Below are positions 41,343 through 53,043 of a stretch of DNA of 64,000 nt, piece after piece (positions within the stretch are counted from its first letter, which is position 1; every line of letters starts with the position of its first letter). The stretch covers positions 744,001 to 808,000 of the forward strand of contig NZ_JQMW01000011.1 of the NCBI RefSeq assembly GCF_000744935.1, read 5' to 3'. The notes beneath the pieces are model-generated. The model was not told the origin of the DNA. It worked only from the letters and a program-made list of their open reading frames with translations, and did no database searches. Made by a program: the position numbers and the translations under genes. The DNA comes from Clostridium sp. KNHs214. GTDB taxonomy: Bacteria; Bacillota; Clostridia; Clostridiales; Clostridiaceae.

Positions 41343-42077
41343 TTAATAAAAAACTTCTTCAAGACATAATCCACAAGCTGGTACGACTTTTCCTGCTTTT
41401 GTTCTATCTTTACTATCTATTATTTTTTTCACATATTCCGGCTCAATCTTTCCTGTTCCAACCTCCAATAAAGTTCCTACTATTATTCTAACCATATTGT
41501 ATAAAAACCCATCTGCTGAAACAGCTATTTTAATTATATTTTCTTCCCGATTAATATATAATTCATTTATATTTCTTATAGAAGTTTTTACTGAACTGCC
41601 TTTTGTTTTAAAGGCTGAAAAGTCATGAGTTCCTACTATATATTTACATGCCTGTTCCATTTTATCTAGCTGCAATTCTTTAGAAAAACTATACATATAA
41701 TTTCTATAGATGGCACAAGGTTGTTTTCTATTATATATAGTATAGATATACTTTTTTCCCTTACTCTTATATCTAGCATGAAAATCCTCTGAAACTTCTT
41801 TAGATTCTAATATAACTATATCCTTAGGTAACTTAGCATTTAACGCTTCCCTAAACTTTTCAGACGGTACTGTGCTATTTGTAAAAAAGTTAGCCACATA
41901 TGCTTTTGCATGAACTCCTGTATCTGTTCTACTACAACCTATCAACTTTATTTTTTCTTTAGTTAAAGAAGCTATAGCCTCTTCTAAAGTTCCCTCCACC
42001 GTTGTTCTATCCTTTTGCACTTGCCATCCAAAATAATTTGTTCCATCATATTCTATCTTAATTTTGATATTTTTCAT
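41343..42077 (-). CDS. truA: tRNA pseudouridine(38-40) synthase TruA
   Basis: A ~244-residue pseudouridine synthase: EYDGTNYFGWQVQKDRTTVEGTLEEAI at the N-terminus, the catalytic Asp in CSRTDTGVHAKAYVANF (about residue 51), and FLYNMVRIIVGTLLEVGTGK near the end. The start ATG 42077 overlaps the ecfT stop by one base (TAATG), so translation is coupled to the ECF transporter genes, as usual in Firmicutes. Confidence 0.95.
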   Translation of the reverse strand: MKNIKIKIEYDGTNYFGWQVQKDRTTVEGTLEEAIASLTKEKIKLIGCSRTDTGVHAKAYVANFFTNSTVPSEKFREALNAKLPKDIVILESKEVSEDFHARYKSKGKKYIYTIYNRKQPCAIYRNYMYSFSKELQLDKMEQACKYIVGTHDFSAFKTKGSSVKTSIRNINELYINREENIIKIAVSADGFLYNMVRIIVGTLLEVGTGKIEPEYVKKIIDSKDRTKAGKVVPACGLCLEEVFY

Positions 42078-42880
42078 TACCAAAATCTACTCCATACAGA
42101 TATAATAACCAAAACACCAGTAACTACAGATGCTACAGAATCTCTATAAGTAAGTTTTAGTTGTTTCATTCTAGTCCTACCTTCTCCGCCTCTATAGCAT
42201 CTAGCTTCCATAGCCATAGCCAGCTCATCTGCTCTTCTAAAAGAACTTATGAATAAAGGTACTAAAAGTGGTATAAGATTTTTTGCCTTATCAATTATTC
42301 CTCCTGATTCAAAATCAGCGCCTCTTGCCATTTGAGCCTTCATTATTTTATCGGTTTCATCTATAAGTGTAGGGATAAATCTAAGAGCTATAGTCATCAT
42401 CATAGCTAATTCATGGGCAGGTAAGCCTAATTTTTTAAAGGGATTTAATAATTTTTCTATTCCATCCGTAAGCTGTATGGGTGAAGTAGTTAAAGTTAGT
42501 AATGATGTACCTATTATTAAAAGTACTAGCCTTATTATCATAAAAGCAGCCAATCTCAATCCTTCACTATAAATCTTTATAAATTTCCATGCAAATAAAG
42601 GCTCCCCAGAACCCCTGGTCATGAACACATTTAATATTGCAGTAATCAATAAAAGTATAAAAATTGGTTTTATGCTTTTGTATATATAATTAAAGGATAT
42701 TTTAGATATAATTATAGCCCCAAATATAAAAGCAACTACAAATATATATCCTTTAAAGTTTTTTACTATAAATAAATCTATTATAAATATAAAAGATATT
42801 AAGATTTTTACTCTTGGGTCCAGTTTATGCACAAAAGATTCCCCAGGTATGTATTGTCCTATACTGATATCCTTAATCAT
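42077..42880 (-). CDS. ecfT: ECF transporter transmembrane subunit EcfT
   Basis: The ~267-residue scaffold protein of energy-coupling-factor vitamin transporters. N-terminal [19 protein letters not shown] is typical, then several membrane segments, and two coupling helices with ARG motifs: [13 protein letters not shown] and [17 protein letters not shown]. The start is ATG 42880 with GAGGTG upstream. It pairs with the two ATPases encoded upstream; the S (substrate) subunits are elsewhere. Confidence 0.95.
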   Translation of the reverse strand: MIKDISIGQYIPGESFVHKLDPRVKILISFIFIIDLFIVKNFKGYIFVVAFIFGAIIISKISFNYIYKSIKPIFILLLITAILNVFMTRGSGEPLFAWKFIKIYSEGLRLAAFMIIRLVLLIIGTSLLTLTTSPIQLTDGIEKLLNPFKKLGLPAHELAMMMTIALRFIPTLIDETDKIMKAQMARGADFESGGIIDKAKNLIPLLVPLFISSFRRADELAMAMEARCYRGGEGRTRMKQLKLTYRDSVASVVTGVLVIISVWSRFW

Positions 42881-43736
42881 TTTCAGCACCTCTCAGTACT
42901 CTAAGAATTTCTCTTTTAGCTTGATCTATAGTAAAGACTTCATCTGATACATCCATACCCTTTTCTCTAAGCTTTAGCATTAAATAAGTTATTTGTGGAG
43001 CTGCTAATCCAACCTTTTCTAATACTTCTACATTTTTAAAAACTTCATTTGGTTTTCCATCTAGTATATTTTTACCTTTGTGCATAACAATAATTCTCTC
43101 TGCAACTTTAGCTACATCTTCCATACTGTGAGATACTAAAATTATTGTCATTTTGTATTCCTTGTGAAGAGCAATTATTTGGCCAAGAATTTCTTCTCTA
43201 CCTTTTGGATCTAATCCGGCTGTTGGTTCGTCCAATATAAGAACTTTAGGCTCCATAGCCACAACTCCAGCTATAGCCACTCTTCTTTTTTGTCCGCCAC
43301 TCAATTCGAATGGAGACTTATTTCTATACGTTTCATAATCTAATCCTACCATTTTCATGGCTCTTTTTACTCTGTTTTCTATTTCCTTTTCATCTAGCTT
43401 TAAATTCTTTGGCCCAAAGGCAATATCCTTTTCAATAGTTTCTTCAAAAAGTTGATATTCAGGATATTGAAATACAAGCCCCACTTTTTTTCTTATAAGA
43501 CTTAATTTAACATCCTTACTTGCTATATCCGTACCATCTACTATTATTTTTCCACTAGACGGTTTTAAAAGTCCATTTATATGCTGAACCAAAGTTGACT
43601 TTCCTGAACCTGTATGACCAATTAAAGCTACAAATTCACCATCATTTATTTCTAATGAAACATCATCTAATGCCTTCTTTTCAAAAGGGCTATTAGGCAT
43701 ATATATGTGCATTAAATTCTCTATTTTAATTGACAT
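42873..43736 (-). CDS. ecfA2: ECF transporter ATPase EcfA2
   Basis: The 287-residue ABC ATPase: Walker [11 protein letters not shown] (about residue 38), Q-loop [14 protein letters not shown], signature [13 protein letters not shown], Walker [14 protein letters not shown], switch His in SHSMEDV. Second of the two ECF ATPases. Overlaps ecfA1 by 16 nt and ecfT by 8 nt. Confidence 0.95.
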   Translation of the reverse strand: MSIKIENLMHIYMPNSPFEKKALDDVSLEINDGEFVALIGHTGSGKSTLVQHINGLLKPSSGKIIVDGTDIASKDVKLSLIRKKVGLVFQYPEYQLFEETIEKDIAFGPKNLKLDEKEIENRVKRAMKMVGLDYETYRNKSPFELSGGQKRRVAIAGVVAMEPKVLILDEPTAGLDPKGREEILGQIIALHKEYKMTIILVSHSMEDVAKVAERIIVMHKGKNILDGKPNEVFKNVEVLEKVGLAAPQITYLMLKLREKGMDVSDEVFTIDQAKREILRVLRGAEND

Positions 43737-44569
43737 AATCTACTCACCATCTCATTTATCGTTAATATATTAGTGTCTATGTTTATGCCACTCTTTTTCA
43801 ATTCATAAGCTAATTCTGTTACTTGAGGAACATCAAGTCCCACTCTTTTCATGGTAGAAACATCACTAAAAATTTGGACTGGAGTACCTTCTTTTATTAC
43901 TCTTCCTTCATCCATTATAATTACTCTATCTGCTTCTACTGCTTCTTCCATATAATGCGTTATTAATACTATTGTTATTCCATAATTTTTATTTATATCC
44001 TTTATTGTATTTACAACTTCTTTTCTTCCTGATGGGTCTAACATAGCAGTAGGTTCGTCAAATATTATACACTTTGGACTCATAGCTAATATACCTGCTA
44101 TAGCAACTCTCTGCTTTTGACCACCAGATAAAAGATGTGGTGCATGATTTCTATAATCATACATATCTACTTTTTTTAGCGACTCTTCAACTCTTTTTCT
44201 TATCTCTTCCGGTTTTATTCCTATATTTTCTGGACCAAAAGCCACATCGTCTTCCACAATAGTGGCTACTAATTGATTGTCTGGATTTTGAAAAACCATT
44301 CCTGCAGTATTTCTTATTTTCCACAAAAAATCTTCATCTTTTGTGTCCATACCATTTACATACACTTTACCACTAGTAGGTAATAACAATGCATTCATAT
44401 GCTTTGCTAATGTGGATTTTCCTGAACCATTATGGCCTAAAACAACTAAGAACTCGCCCTCTTTTATATTTAAATTCACTCCATTTATAGCTAGCTTTTT
44501 TATATTTTCATCACTACTTGCAGAATACTCAAAAGTTAAATTTTTACATTCAATCATATTAGCTTCCAT
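43721..44569 (-). CDS. ecfA1: ECF transporter ATPase EcfA1
   Basis: A ~282-residue ABC ATPase: Walker [15 protein letters not shown]-loop [21 protein letters not shown] (typical of EcfA1), signature [13 protein letters not shown], Walker [21 protein letters not shown]. The start is set at ATG 44569 ([10 protein letters not shown]) because AAGGAG stands seven bases before it. First gene of ecfA1-ecfA2-ecfT-truA. Confidence 0.95.
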   Translation of the reverse strand: MEANMIECKNLTFEYSASSDENIKKLAINGVNLNIKEGEFLVVLGHNGSGKSTLAKHMNALLLPTSGKVYVNGMDTKDEDFLWKIRNTAGMVFQNPDNQLVATIVEDDVAFGPENIGIKPEEIRKRVEESLKKVDMYDYRNHAPHLLSGGQKQRVAIAGILAMSPKCIIFDEPTAMLDPSGRKEVVNTIKDINKNYGITIVLITHYMEEAVEADRVIIMDEGRVIKEGTPVQIFSDVSTMKRVGLDVPQVTELAYELKKSGINIDTNILTINEMVSRLCQLK

Positions 44570-44632
44570 TTCATGACTCCTTATCATTAGAGCTTATCTA
44601 CTTATTTGCATATGTAACTATTCCCTTATATA

Positions 44633-44669
44633 GCAAAAGAGGGACTAAGCATTAAGAAACTTAATCCCT
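44633..44669 (-). terminator. Terminator of the alpha operon
   Basis: GGGATTAAG...CTTAGTCCC followed by TCTTTTG on the minus strand, just after rplQ. Confidence 0.65.
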
Positions 44670-44678
44670 TATTTTATA

Positions 44679-45020
44679 TTAAACTAGCTCTAGAATTACT
44701 ACTTCTGCAGCGTCTCCTCTTCTTGGTCCTACTTTGTATATTCTTGTGTATCCACCATTTCTTTCAGCATACTTTGGTGCGATATCACTGAATAACTTTT
44801 CTACTACTTCTTTTTCTTGTACAAAAGTAGCTACTTGTCTTCTAGCATGTAGATCTCCTCTTTTAGCTAGAGTTATCATTTTTTCTGCTAGTTTTTTAGT
44901 TTCTTTAGCTCTTGTTTCAGTTGTTTCTATCTTTTCGCTCTTTAATAAGCTAGTAACTAAGTTTCTTAGCATTGCTCTTCTATGATCAGTTGGACGTCCC
45001 AACTTGCGATATCCTGCCAT
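44679..45020 (-). CDS. rplQ: 50S ribosomal protein L17
   Basis: The 113-residue L17, short Firmicute form: [26 protein letters not shown] at the N-terminus, [14 protein letters not shown] at the end. Last gene of rpsM-rpsK-rpsD-rpoA-rplQ, 12 bp after rpoA. Confidence 0.97.
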   Translation of the reverse strand: MAGYRKLGRPTDHRRAMLRNLVTSLLKSEKIETTETRAKETKKLAEKMITLAKRGDLHARRQVATFVQEKEVVEKLFSDIAPKYAERNGGYTRIYKVGPRRGDAAEVVILELV

Positions 45021-45032
45021 GTCTTTACCTCC

Positions 45033-45980
45033 TTACTCTTCGCTCTGTTTTAATTTCAAGCCTAAATCGTCTAATTTCTTCTGAACTTCCTCTAATGACT
45101 TTTTACCTAGATTTCTAACTTTCATCATATCATCCATGGTTCTTTCAGTTAACTCTTGCACTGTATTTATACCTGCTCTCTTCAAGCAGTTATAACTTCT
45201 TACAGATAAATCAAGCTCTTCTATAGTCATTTCAAGAACTTTTTCTTTTTTATCTTCTTCTTTTTCAACCATTATCTCCATGTCATCAGCATGATCTGTT
45301 AATGACATGAATAATTTAAAGTGTTCTATAAGTATTTTGGCTGAAAGACTTATTGCTTCCTCTGGTCTTATAGTACCATTAGTCCACAACTCTATAGTTA
45401 ACTTATCGTAGTCTGTAATTTGGCCTACTCTTGTGTTTTCTACAGTGTAATTAACTCTTTTTACAGGAGTATATATTGAATCAACAGGAATAGTTGCTAT
45501 AGGTAAATCTAATGATTTGTTTTTATTTTGAGACACATAGCCTCTTCCCCTATCAACATTTATCTCCATATGCAATCTTCCATTTTCATCTAAAGTTGCA
45601 ATGTATAGATCTTTGTTAATTACTTCTACTGAACCATCAGTAATAATATCATCACCAGTAACCACACCTGGTCCTTTAGCATCAATATAAACTGTCTTCG
45701 GTCCATCTCCTGTCATCTTGAAAGCTAATCCCTTTATATTTAAGATTAGCTCAGTAACATCTTCTTTTACTCCTTTAACTGTGGAAAACTCATGTAGAAC
45801 CTCATCAATTTTAACTGAGGTAGCAGCAACTCCTGGTAAGGAAGATAAAAGTATTCTCCTTAAGGAATTGCCAAGTGTAATACCATAACCTCTTTCTAAT
45901 GGCTCTACAACAAATTTACCATAGATATTATCTTCAGAAATTTCCACGCACTCTATTTTTGGCTTTTCTATCTCTAACAC
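45033..45980 (-). CDS. rpoA: RNA polymerase alpha subunit
   Basis: The 315-residue alpha subunit. The N-terminal assembly domain has [25 protein letters not shown]; the C-terminal domain after the acidic linker (EDKKEKVLE) has [22 protein letters not shown] and the HhH-like [21 protein letters not shown] that contacts UP elements and activators. Normal length and place in the alpha operon. Confidence 0.98.
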   Translation of the reverse strand: MLEIEKPKIECVEISEDNIYGKFVVEPLERGYGITLGNSLRRILLSSLPGVAATSVKIDEVLHEFSTVKGVKEDVTELILNIKGLAFKMTGDGPKTVYIDAKGPGVVTGDDIITDGSVEVINKDLYIATLDENGRLHMEINVDRGRGYVSQNKNKSLDLPIATIPVDSIYTPVKRVNYTVENTRVGQITDYDKLTIELWTNGTIRPEEAISLSAKILIEHFKLFMSLTDHADDMEIMVEKEEDKKEKVLEMTIEELDLSVRSYNCLKRAGINTVQELTERTMDDMMKVRNLGKKSLEEVQKKLDDLGLKLKQSEE

Positions 45981-46055
45981 TAGATAAACCCTCCTTTTTC
46001 TTTTAATAACGACCTTATATTGAGGGCAACTGATTTTACACGCATTTACAACCTA

Positions 46056-46676
46056 TTATTTGCTGTATAACTCAACGATTAATGTTTCATTTACTGGTAC
46101 ATCAATGTCTTCTCTTGATGGAATAGCAACAACTTTTCCTTCTAGTTTTTCAGCATTAGCTTCTAACCATTTTGGTAAAGTTTTTGGGTTTTCAGCAAAA
46201 GTCTTGAATTTTTCAGTTCCTTTGCTCTTCTCACGTACAGATATAACATCATTAGCTGATACTATGTATGATGGAATATCTACTTTCTTGCCATTAACTA
46301 AGAAATGTCCATGAGTAACTAAAAGTCTAGCTTCTTTTCTTGAGCCCGCAAAACCTAATCTATATACTACGTTGTCTAATCTACTTTCAAGGATTACTAG
46401 TAAGTTTTCACCAGTGATTCCTCTCATTCTTTCAGCCTTTTCATATGTAATTCTGAATTGGCTTTCTAAAACACCATAGATTCTCTTTGCCTTTTGTTTC
46501 TCTCTTAATTGAACTCCATAGTTAGATAATTTCTTTCTACTTTGTCCATGCTGTCCTGGCGCATAGCTTCTTTTAGTGAATGGACACTTATCTGTATAAC
46601 ATTTATCTGATTTTAAGAATAACTTCATTCCTTCTCTTCTGCAAAGCTTGCAAGAAGCTCCAGTATATCTTGCCAT
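46056..46676 (-). CDS. rpsD: 30S ribosomal protein S4
   Basis: The 206-residue S4: [16 protein letters not shown] with a CxxC and further Cys (CYTDKCPF), so the zinc-binding type. S4 RNA-binding domain at [34 protein letters not shown]. The start at 46676 follows TAGGAGGTG; the open frame continues upstream into rpsK without an RBS. In many bacteria S4 represses this operon. Confidence 0.97.
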   Translation of the reverse strand: MARYTGASCKLCRREGMKLFLKSDKCYTDKCPFTKRSYAPGQHGQSRKKLSNYGVQLREKQKAKRIYGVLESQFRITYEKAERMRGITGENLLVILESRLDNVVYRLGFAGSRKEARLLVTHGHFLVNGKKVDIPSYIVSANDVISVREKSKGTEKFKTFAENPKTLPKWLEANAEKLEGKVVAIPSREDIDVPVNETLIVELYSK

Positions 46677-46704
46677 TAAATTACACCTCCTATTACTGCT
46701 ATAA

Positions 46705-47100
46705 TTACACTCTTCTTCTTTTTGGTGGTCTACATCCGTTATGTGGTATTGGAGTAACATCTTTTATTAAAGATATCTCTAAACCAGCTGCTTGAAGTGA
46801 TCTTATTGCAGCTTCTCTTCCTGAACCTGGTCCTTTTACGTATACTTCAATACTCTTTAATCCGTGTTCCATTGCTACTTTAGCTGCAGTTTCTGCTGCC
46901 ATTTGAGCTGCAAATGGTGTACTCTTTCTTGATCCTCTAAATCCTAATCCACCTGCACTTGACCATGAAAGTGCATTTCCAACTGCATCTGTTATTGTAA
47001 CAATTGAGTTGTTGAAAGTTGATTTTATATGTGCACAACCGTGCTCAATGTTTTTTCTTTCTTTTTTTCTTCTACTTCTTTTAACTTTTTGAGCTGCCAT
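46705..47100 (-). CDS. rpsK: 30S ribosomal protein S11
   Basis: The 131-residue S11: [41 protein letters not shown], and the C-terminal [20 protein letters not shown]. Alpha operon, between rpsM and rpsD. Confidence 0.97.
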   Translation of the reverse strand: MAAQKVKRSRRKKERKNIEHGCAHIKSTFNNSIVTITDAVGNALSWSSAGGLGFRGSRKSTPFAAQMAAETAAKVAMEHGLKSIEVYVKGPGSGREAAIRSLQAAGLEISLIKDVTPIPHNGCRPPKRRRV

Positions 47101-47122
47101 CCGTTTCGTCCCTCCTTACTTA

Positions 47123-47491
47123 TTATTTTCTCTTGCTACCTGCTCCCTTTTTTGGACCTTTTCTTGTTCTAGCATTTGTCTTAGTTTTTTGTCCCCTTAC
47201 TGGAAGACCTTTTCTATGTCTTATTCCTCTGTAACTTCCTATTTCCATTAATCTCTTAATGTTTAAAGCTACTTCTCTTCTTAAGTCACCTTCAACAGTT
47301 ATATTCTTGTTTATATAATCTCTTAAAGCATTTACTTCTTCTTCACTTAAATCCTTAACTCTTGTATCAGAATTTACACCTGTTGATGCAAGTATTTTTT
47401 GTGAAGTTGAAAGACCGATTCCATAAATGTATGTTAGACCTATTTCAACTCTTTTATCTCTTGGTAGGTCAATTCCTGCTATTCTTGCCAT
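47123..47491 (-). CDS. rpsM: 30S ribosomal protein S13
   Basis: The 122-residue S13: [67 protein letters not shown]. Preceded by AGGAGGTG; 77 bp after rpmJ. Confidence 0.97.
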   Translation of the reverse strand: MARIAGIDLPRDKRVEIGLTYIYGIGLSTSQKILASTGVNSDTRVKDLSEEEVNALRDYINKNITVEGDLRREVALNIKRLMEIGSYRGIRHRKGLPVRGQKTKTNARTRKGPKKGAGSKRK

Positions 47492-47568
47492 CTAATTTTA
47501 CACCTCCTAAGATTAATGACTTTCTATTACTTCGTAATATTTATTATATATTTATTTTAAAGTTATTA

Positions 47569-47694
<126 letters not shown>

Positions 47695-47698
47695 TTAC

Positions 47699-47917
47699 TT
47701 ACTTTGCCCTCCAAGTAATTCTCCCACGAGTCAAATCGTATGGGGAAAGTTCCACTGTAACTTTATCACCTGGCAATATTCTTATAAAATTCATTCTTAG
47801 TTTACCTGATATATGAGCCAATATTTTGTGACCACTTTCAAGTTCAACTTCAAACATTGCATTAGGTAAAGCTTCTAAAACCGTACCTTGCATTTCTATA
47901 ACATCTTGTTTTGACAT
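47699..47917 (-). CDS. infA: Translation initiation factor IF-1
   Basis: The 72-residue S1/OB-fold factor: [64 protein letters not shown]. The start is at 47917, after GAGGAGG; the frame is open further upstream, overlapping the KOW-protein gene. Confidence 0.97.
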   Translation of the reverse strand: MSKQDVIEMQGTVLEALPNAMFEVELESGHKILAHISGKLRMNFIRILPGDKVTVELSPYDLTRGRITWRAK

Positions 47918-47924
47918 AAGGTAA

Positions 47925-48215
47925 TCAAACCTCCTCATTATCATCAATGGACTGTAGAAACTTTTTTATTTTTGAATTACTAACCTTATCACCATTTGCT
48001 AATAACTGAGTTATTTCTCCTGCAAAAGTGTTAGTTAAATTCAGATGTTTTATTTTCTTTTTTTTAGGATTTTCGATTTTTCTCAGATCCCCATCACATA
48101 TGTTTACATATTGATGATTTATTACATCAACTATTATAAACTTTCTATCTGCATCTCTACCTGCTTTGGAAATAACTACTCGACCAATAAAACTTTTACT
48201 ATCCAAATCTTTCAC
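47925..48215 (-). CDS. KOW-domain (L14e-like) RNA-binding protein
   Basis: A 96-residue protein with a KOW-type start, [34 protein letters not shown], like the archaeal/eukaryotic L14e KOW domain, and a basic tail ([10 protein letters not shown]). Clostridia regularly encode it between map and infA. A ribosome-associated role is likely but unproven. Confidence 0.85.
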   Translation of the reverse strand: MKDLDSKSFIGRVVISKAGRDADRKFIIVDVINHQYVNICDGDLRKIENPKKKKIKHLNLTNTFAGEITQLLANGDKVSNSKIKKFLQSIDDNEEV

Positions 48216-48220
48216 CTCTA

Positions 48221-48967
48221 TTAACTTAAAGTTAATATTTCAGGACCTTCATCTAAAATAGCAACTGTATTTTCATAATGTGCAGATAGTTTTCCATCCA
48301 CAGTTACTACTGTCCAGCCATTTGGCGTAGTCTCTACATGATATTCACCTAAATTTATCATAGGTTCTATGGCTAACATCATACCATGTGTAAGCTTTGG
48401 TCCTCTTCCTTCCCGTCCATAATTAGGAACTTCAGGATCTTCATGCATTTCACGACCTATACCGTGACCTACATATTCTCTAACAACAGAATATCCAAAG
48501 CTTTCTGCATATAACTGAATAGAATGAGATATATCTGTTAATCTATTCCCAACCTTTGCATATTCTACTCCTTTGAAAAAGCATTCCCTAGTTACCTGTA
48601 TTAATTTCTTGGCATCGTCAGAGATATTTCCTACAGCAAATGTTCTGGCTGCATCACCATGATAATTATTTAAAATAGCACCACAATCCACACTTATTAT
48701 GTCTCCCTCCTGAAGAACTCTATCAGAAGGAATTCCATGAACTACTTCTTCATTAATAGAAGTACATAATGAGGCTGGAAAACCGTAATAACCCTTAAAA
48801 GATGGTTTAGCACCTTGCTTACTTATGTAGTCTTCTGCTATTCTGTCCAAATCTTTAGTAGTTATTCCAGGTTTTACTACGTCTTCAAGTATTGCAAGCG
48901 TATCTCCTACAACTTTACCTGCCCGTCTCATATATTCAATTTCTGAATTGTTTTTAATTATAATCAT
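48221..48967 (-). CDS. map: Methionine aminopeptidase, type I
   Basis: Removes N-terminal Met from new proteins. The 248-residue pita-bread enzyme shows metal ligands in DIISVDCGAILNNYHGDAARTF (two Asp), REYVGHGIGREMHEDPEVPN (His) and the Glu of MLAIEPMIN and ENTVAI. Coupled closely with adk (4 bp). Confidence 0.97.
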   Translation of the reverse strand: MIIIKNNSEIEYMRRAGKVVGDTLAILEDVVKPGITTKDLDRIAEDYISKQGAKPSFKGYYGFPASLCTSINEEVVHGIPSDRVLQEGDIISVDCGAILNNYHGDAARTFAVGNISDDAKKLIQVTRECFFKGVEYAKVGNRLTDISHSIQLYAESFGYSVVREYVGHGIGREMHEDPEVPNYGREGRGPKLTHGMMLAIEPMINLGEYHVETTPNGWTVVTVDGKLSAHYENTVAILDEGPEILTLS

Positions 48968-48971
48968 TTAT

Positions 48972-49619
48972 TTATCGCTCTCCCAATACTGAACATACGT
49001 CTTCAAATACTTTATCTATCGCTAAAGTACCATCAACAACTGACAATACGTTTTGGGATTTATAATATGATATTAATGGTTGAGTTTGTTTATCATATAC
49101 ATCTAATCTATCTTTTACTGTCGCTTCATTGTCGTCTTTCCTTTGAATTAGATCTGCTCCACAAATACCACATTTACCTTCATTTTTCGGAGGGTTGAAC
49201 TTAATGTGATAACTTGCTCCACATGATGGACAAACTCTTCTACCAGTCATTCTTTCTAAAATAAGTTCTCGTGGCACTTCAATTAACAATGCAGTGTCTA
49301 TTTTTTCACCTTTATCATTAATGAATTTATCTAAAGCCTCTGCTTGCTTAACTGTCCTTGGAAAACCATCAAGAAGAAATCCATTTTTACAATCCTCTTG
49401 TGATAATCTATCTTTAACTAAATCTATAGTTAACTCGTCAGGTACTAGCAAACCTTTATCCATATATTCTTTAGCCTTAACACCCAAAGGTGTTTTTTCA
49501 GAAATATTTTTTCTGAAAATATCTCCTGTTGATATATGTGGTATAGAATACTTCTGACTTATTGACTTAGCCTGTGTTCCCTTACCAGCTCCAGGAGGGC
49601 CTAATAAAATAATCTTCAC
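48972..49619 (-). CDS. adk: Adenylate kinase, zinc-containing
   Basis: Interconverts AMP + ATP and 2 ADP. The 215-residue enzyme has the P-loop [10 protein letters not shown], the AMP-site [13 protein letters not shown], and a LID with [12 protein letters not shown]...CGICGAD, the four-Cys zinc form common in Firmicutes. Located between secY and map in the usual spc operon order. Confidence 0.97.
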   Translation of the reverse strand: MKIILLGPPGAGKGTQAKSISQKYSIPHISTGDIFRKNISEKTPLGVKAKEYMDKGLLVPDELTIDLVKDRLSQEDCKNGFLLDGFPRTVKQAEALDKFINDKGEKIDTALLIEVPRELILERMTGRRVCPSCGASYHIKFNPPKNEGKCGICGADLIQRKDDNEATVKDRLDVYDKQTQPLISYYKSQNVLSVVDGTLAIDKVFEDVCSVLGER

Positions 49620-49649
49620 TAAAAATCATCTCCATATTAAGTTATATAC

Positions 49650-50924
49650 TTATTTTAAGAATCCTTTGTAATGACGCATTACTAGTTGAGACTCAAGTTG
49701 TCTCATAGTATCTAATGCTACTCCTACCTCGATTAATAAAGCAGTTCCACCAAAAGATATCCCTTTAAAACTTGTATATCCATCAATTATTATAGGTAGT
49801 ACAGCTATTATAGAAGCAAAAACTCCTCCAATTATTGATACTCTTAATAGTACCTTTTCTAAAAACTCTTGTGTTGGTTTACCTGGTCTAATTCCTGGTA
49901 TAAATCCTGATGATTTATGCATGTTCTCTGCCATTTCATCTGGCTTAAAAGTAATTTCAGTATAGAACCAACTAAAGAATATTATTAGTATGGCATACAT
50001 TACAGCATATTGCCAAGAATTTGGTTTGAATAAACTGTATGGACCATGTATAAATGTTGCGAATTTAGAATTTGGTATGAATTCAGCTATAGTAGCTGGA
50101 AACTGCATAACTGACATTGCAAATATTATTGCAATTACGCCTGAAGAACTCATGCTTATAGGAATATGGGATGAACCACCCTTCATCATTTTTCTTCCGG
50201 TTGTTTTTCCAGCATATTGTACAGGAACTCTTCTTTCTCCCTTATTAGTAACTACAACACCTACTAGTAATAGTAATGATACTGCTACAAATACTATTAT
50301 CTGTATTATATTTACTGAACCAGTACTCTCTAATTCTGAAAGCTTAAACACAGTTTGTGGTAACCTTGATATGATGTTGACAAAAATTAATACTGAAACA
50401 CCATTTCCTAAACCCTTAACTGTAATCTTTTCTCCTAACCACATTAAGAAGGTGGAAGCTGCAGTTAAAGTCAACATTATAACAAATATATTAAAGGCTG
50501 ACATTGGTTTCAAAGCACCATATCCTGTTATTATTGCATAAGTACCGAAAGCTTGAAGAAAACCTAATACAATACTAAATGCTTTTGTATAATTTTGTAT
50601 TTTCTTTCTACCTTCTTCACCTTCTTTAGAAAGAGATTCTAATGAAGGTATCGCAAATGTCAATAGCTGCATTATGATTGATGCATTAATGTATGGAGTT
50701 ACCCCCATTGCAAAAATACTAAATCTACTAAATGCACCTCCAGATAGTAGATCATAAAAGCCAAATAACGTTCCAGACTTCGCCAAAGTAGTCAACTTAC
50801 TAGTATCAATTCCAGGGACAGGAATAAAGTTTCCCATCCTGAAAATTGCTATCATTAGTAAAGTAAATATCATCCTTTGTTTCAACTCTTTTACCTTCCA
50901 GGCATTACGTAGGGTTGATAGCAC
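49650..50924 (-). CDS. secY: Protein translocase subunit SecY
   Basis: The 424-residue channel protein with ten membrane segments; MIFTLLMIAIFRMGNFIPVPGI at the start, GVTPYINASIIMQLL in helix 2, and KNSSGFIPGIRPGK-like loop HKSSGFIPGIRPGKPTQEFL. The GTG start at 50924 directly follows the rplO stop (TAG-GTG), with GAGGTGATATAG as RBS. Confidence 0.97.
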   Translation of the reverse strand: MLSTLRNAWKVKELKQRMIFTLLMIAIFRMGNFIPVPGIDTSKLTTLAKSGTLFGFYDLLSGGAFSRFSIFAMGVTPYINASIIMQLLTFAIPSLESLSKEGEEGRKKIQNYTKAFSIVLGFLQAFGTYAIITGYGALKPMSAFNIFVIMLTLTAASTFLMWLGEKITVKGLGNGVSVLIFVNIISRLPQTVFKLSELESTGSVNIIQIIVFVAVSLLLLVGVVVTNKGERRVPVQYAGKTTGRKMMKGGSSHIPISMSSSGVIAIIFAMSVMQFPATIAEFIPNSKFATFIHGPYSLFKPNSWQYAVMYAILIIFFSWFYTEITFKPDEMAENMHKSSGFIPGIRPGKPTQEFLEKVLLRVSIIGGVFASIIAVLPIIIDGYTSFKGISFGGTALLIEVGVALDTMRQLESQLVMRHYKGFLK

Positions 50925-51365
50925 CTATATCACCTCAACTTTTCCTCCAACTGCTTCTATTTTTTCTATTGCAGATTTTGAGAATTTTGTAGCCTTAACA
51001 TTTAGCTTCTTTTCTATATTTCCGCTTCCTAGTATTTTTACTCCATCATGTAATTTTCTAACTATTCCTTTTTCTAATAAAACTTCTGGAGTAACTTCAG
51101 TACCGTCTTCAAATTCATTTAATCTATCTAAATTAACAACAGCAAATTTCTTTGCAAATATGTTTGTAAAACCTCTCTTTGGAAGTCTTCTGTATAGTGG
51201 CATTTGACCACCTTCGAAACCAGGTCTTACGCCGCCGCCAGCTCTACCGTTTTGTCCGTCTTGACCTCTTCCAGATGTCTTACCTAGACCTGAACCATAT
51301 CCTCTTCCAACTCTTTTAGGTGTTTTTGTTGAACCTGCTGCTGGTTTTAATTCATGAAGTTTCAT
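50925..51365 (-). CDS. rplO: 50S ribosomal protein L15
   Basis: The 146-residue L15: [55 protein letters not shown]. The start ATG 51365 follows GGAGGTGTGAAA. It abuts secY. Confidence 0.97.
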   Translation of the reverse strand: MKLHELKPAAGSTKTPKRVGRGYGSGLGKTSGRGQDGQNGRAGGGVRPGFEGGQMPLYRRLPKRGFTNIFAKKFAVVNLDRLNEFEDGTEVTPEVLLEKGIVRKLHDGVKILGSGNIEKKLNVKATKFSKSAIEKIEAVGGKVEVI

Positions 51366-51382
51366 TTTCACACCTCCTTATA

Positions 51383-51562
51383 TTATACTTCTTCAACTTT
51401 TAATAAGTATTCAACTTTTTTTATCATACCTCTTATTTGAGGAGTGTCTTCATGTTCTACAGTTTTTCCTATTTTTCTTAAACCTAAAGCATCAACTGTA
51501 GCTATATGATCTTTTTTTCTTCCTATAAGACTTCTATTTAATGTAATCTTAAGCTTAGCCAA
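51383..51562 (-). CDS. rpmD: 50S ribosomal protein L30
   Basis: A 59-residue ORF with a TTG start at 51562 after [32 protein letters not shown] then [20 protein letters not shown]. Fits L30 in sequence, size and place (between rpsE and rplO). Confidence 0.96.
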   Translation of the reverse strand: MAKLKITLNRSLIGRKKDHIATVDALGLRKIGKTVEHEDTPQIRGMIKKVEYLLKVEEV

Positions 51563-51573
51563 GGTTATCCCTC

Positions 51574-52071
51574 CTAACCTAAAATCTCTTCTACGGTTTT
51601 GCCTCTAAGCTTAGCAACTTGTTCAACAGTTTTTAAATTTGCTAATCCATTTAGTGTAGCATTAACCATATTTTTTGGGTTGTTAGATCCTAATGATTTA
51701 GCTCTAACATCTTTGATTCCTGCAAGCTCAAGTACCGCTCTAACAGGTCCACCAGCTATAACTCCTGTACCTTCTGAAGCTGGCATTAAAAGAACATTTC
51801 CTCTTCCAAATTCACCGTATATTTCGTGTGGAATAGTTGTTCCTACCATTTGCACTTCTACTAAATTCTTTTTAGCATCTTCGATGCCTTTTCTTATTGC
51901 TTCAGGTATTTCAATAGATTTTCCCATTCCAACGCCAACATGACCGTTTTCGTCTCCAACTACAACTAAAGCGCTGAATCTAAAATGTCTACCGCCTTTA
52001 ACAACCTTAGCAACTCTATTTATAAATACAACTTTTTCTTTTAAGTTTAATTTGCTAGGCTCTATTCTCAT
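51574..52071 (-). CDS. rpsE: 30S ribosomal protein S5
   Basis: The 165-residue S5: [84 protein letters not shown]. Normal spc operon gene. Confidence 0.97.
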   Translation of the reverse strand: MRIEPSKLNLKEKVVFINRVAKVVKGGRHFRFSALVVVGDENGHVGVGMGKSIEIPEAIRKGIEDAKKNLVEVQMVGTTIPHEIYGEFGRGNVLLMPASEGTGVIAGGPVRAVLELAGIKDVRAKSLGSNNPKNMVNATLNGLANLKTVEQVAKLRGKTVEEILG

Positions 52072-52088
52072 TACTTTCCCTCCTTCTC

Positions 52089-52451
52089 TTAGAATTCTAG
52101 TCCTGCCTCTCTCGCACCATCAGCAAGTTCTTTAACTCTTCCGTGGTATATATATCCGCCTCTGTCAAATACTACATTCTTTATTCCTTTTTCTAAAGCT
52201 TTCTTAGCTATCATTTCACCAACAGTTTTTGCAGCTTCTTTATTTCCGCCGTTTTTAACTTCGAAATCTTTATCTAAGCTTGAAGCAGCTGCCAAAGTTG
52301 TTGCATTGATATCATCTACTATTTGAGCATATATGTTCTTTTCGCTTCTATATACACATAGTCTTGGTATCTCTGGAGTACCAAAAACTTTTTTACGAAC
52401 TCTAAGATGACTTCTTTTTCTTATTGCTTTTTTGTCTATTTTCTTAAACAT
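52089..52451 (-). CDS. rplR: 50S ribosomal protein L18
   Basis: The ~120-residue 5S rRNA-binding protein L18: [69 protein letters not shown]. Start at ATG 52451 after AAGGAG; an in-frame GTG three codons earlier is less well spaced. Confidence 0.97.
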   Translation of the reverse strand: MFKKIDKKAIRKRSHLRVRKKVFGTPEIPRLCVYRSEKNIYAQIVDDINATTLAAASSLDKDFEVKNGGNKEAAKTVGEMIAKKALEKGIKNVVFDRGGYIYHGRVKELADGAREAGLEF

Positions 52452-52480
52452 TCGTTTCACTCCTTTCTAGAGATTATTTA

Positions 52481-53020
52481 CTATTTACCAGTTTTACCTT
52501 CTTTACGTCTTATTACTTCGCCTTGGTACTTAATTCCTTTTCCCTTGTAAGGCTCTGGTTTTCTATGAGATCTTATTACAGCAGCAATTTCTCCTACCAA
52601 TTCTTTATCTATGCCTTTTATAACTATTTTTGTTGCTTCTGGAACTTCAAATTGAATTCCATCAATAGCCTCTATTTCAACTGGATGTGAGAATCCAAGG
52701 TTAAGAACTAGTCCTTTTCCCTTAGCTTGTGCTCTGTAACCAACACCTATTAATTCTAATGTTTTTTGATATCCTTCTGTTACACCAGTAACCATGTTGT
52801 TGATTAGAGATCTTGTCAATCCATGAAGGGCTCTATGCTCCTTTTGTTCACTTGGTCTTTTCACAACAACAGAATTGTCTTCTATATTAATTAGCATATT
52901 AGCATGCATCTTTCTTGTTAACTCACCTTTTGGACCTTTAACAGTAACAACGTTGTCTGGTGTTACATTAACAGTTACACCATTTGGAATAGCTACTGGA
53001 AGTTTTCCTATTCTTGACAT
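52481..53020 (-). CDS. rplF: 50S ribosomal protein L6
   Basis: The 179-residue L6: [15 protein letters not shown], two L6 repeats, and the rRNA-contact end [22 protein letters not shown]. Between rpsH and rplR. Confidence 0.97.
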   Translation of the reverse strand: MSRIGKLPVAIPNGVTVNVTPDNVVTVKGPKGELTRKMHANMLINIEDNSVVVKRPSEQKEHRALHGLTRSLINNMVTGVTEGYQKTLELIGVGYRAQAKGKGLVLNLGFSHPVEIEAIDGIQFEVPEATKIVIKGIDKELVGEIAAVIRSHRKPEPYKGKGIKYQGEVIRRKEGKTGK

Positions 53021-53043
53021 AATCGCACCTCCTCTTCATTACA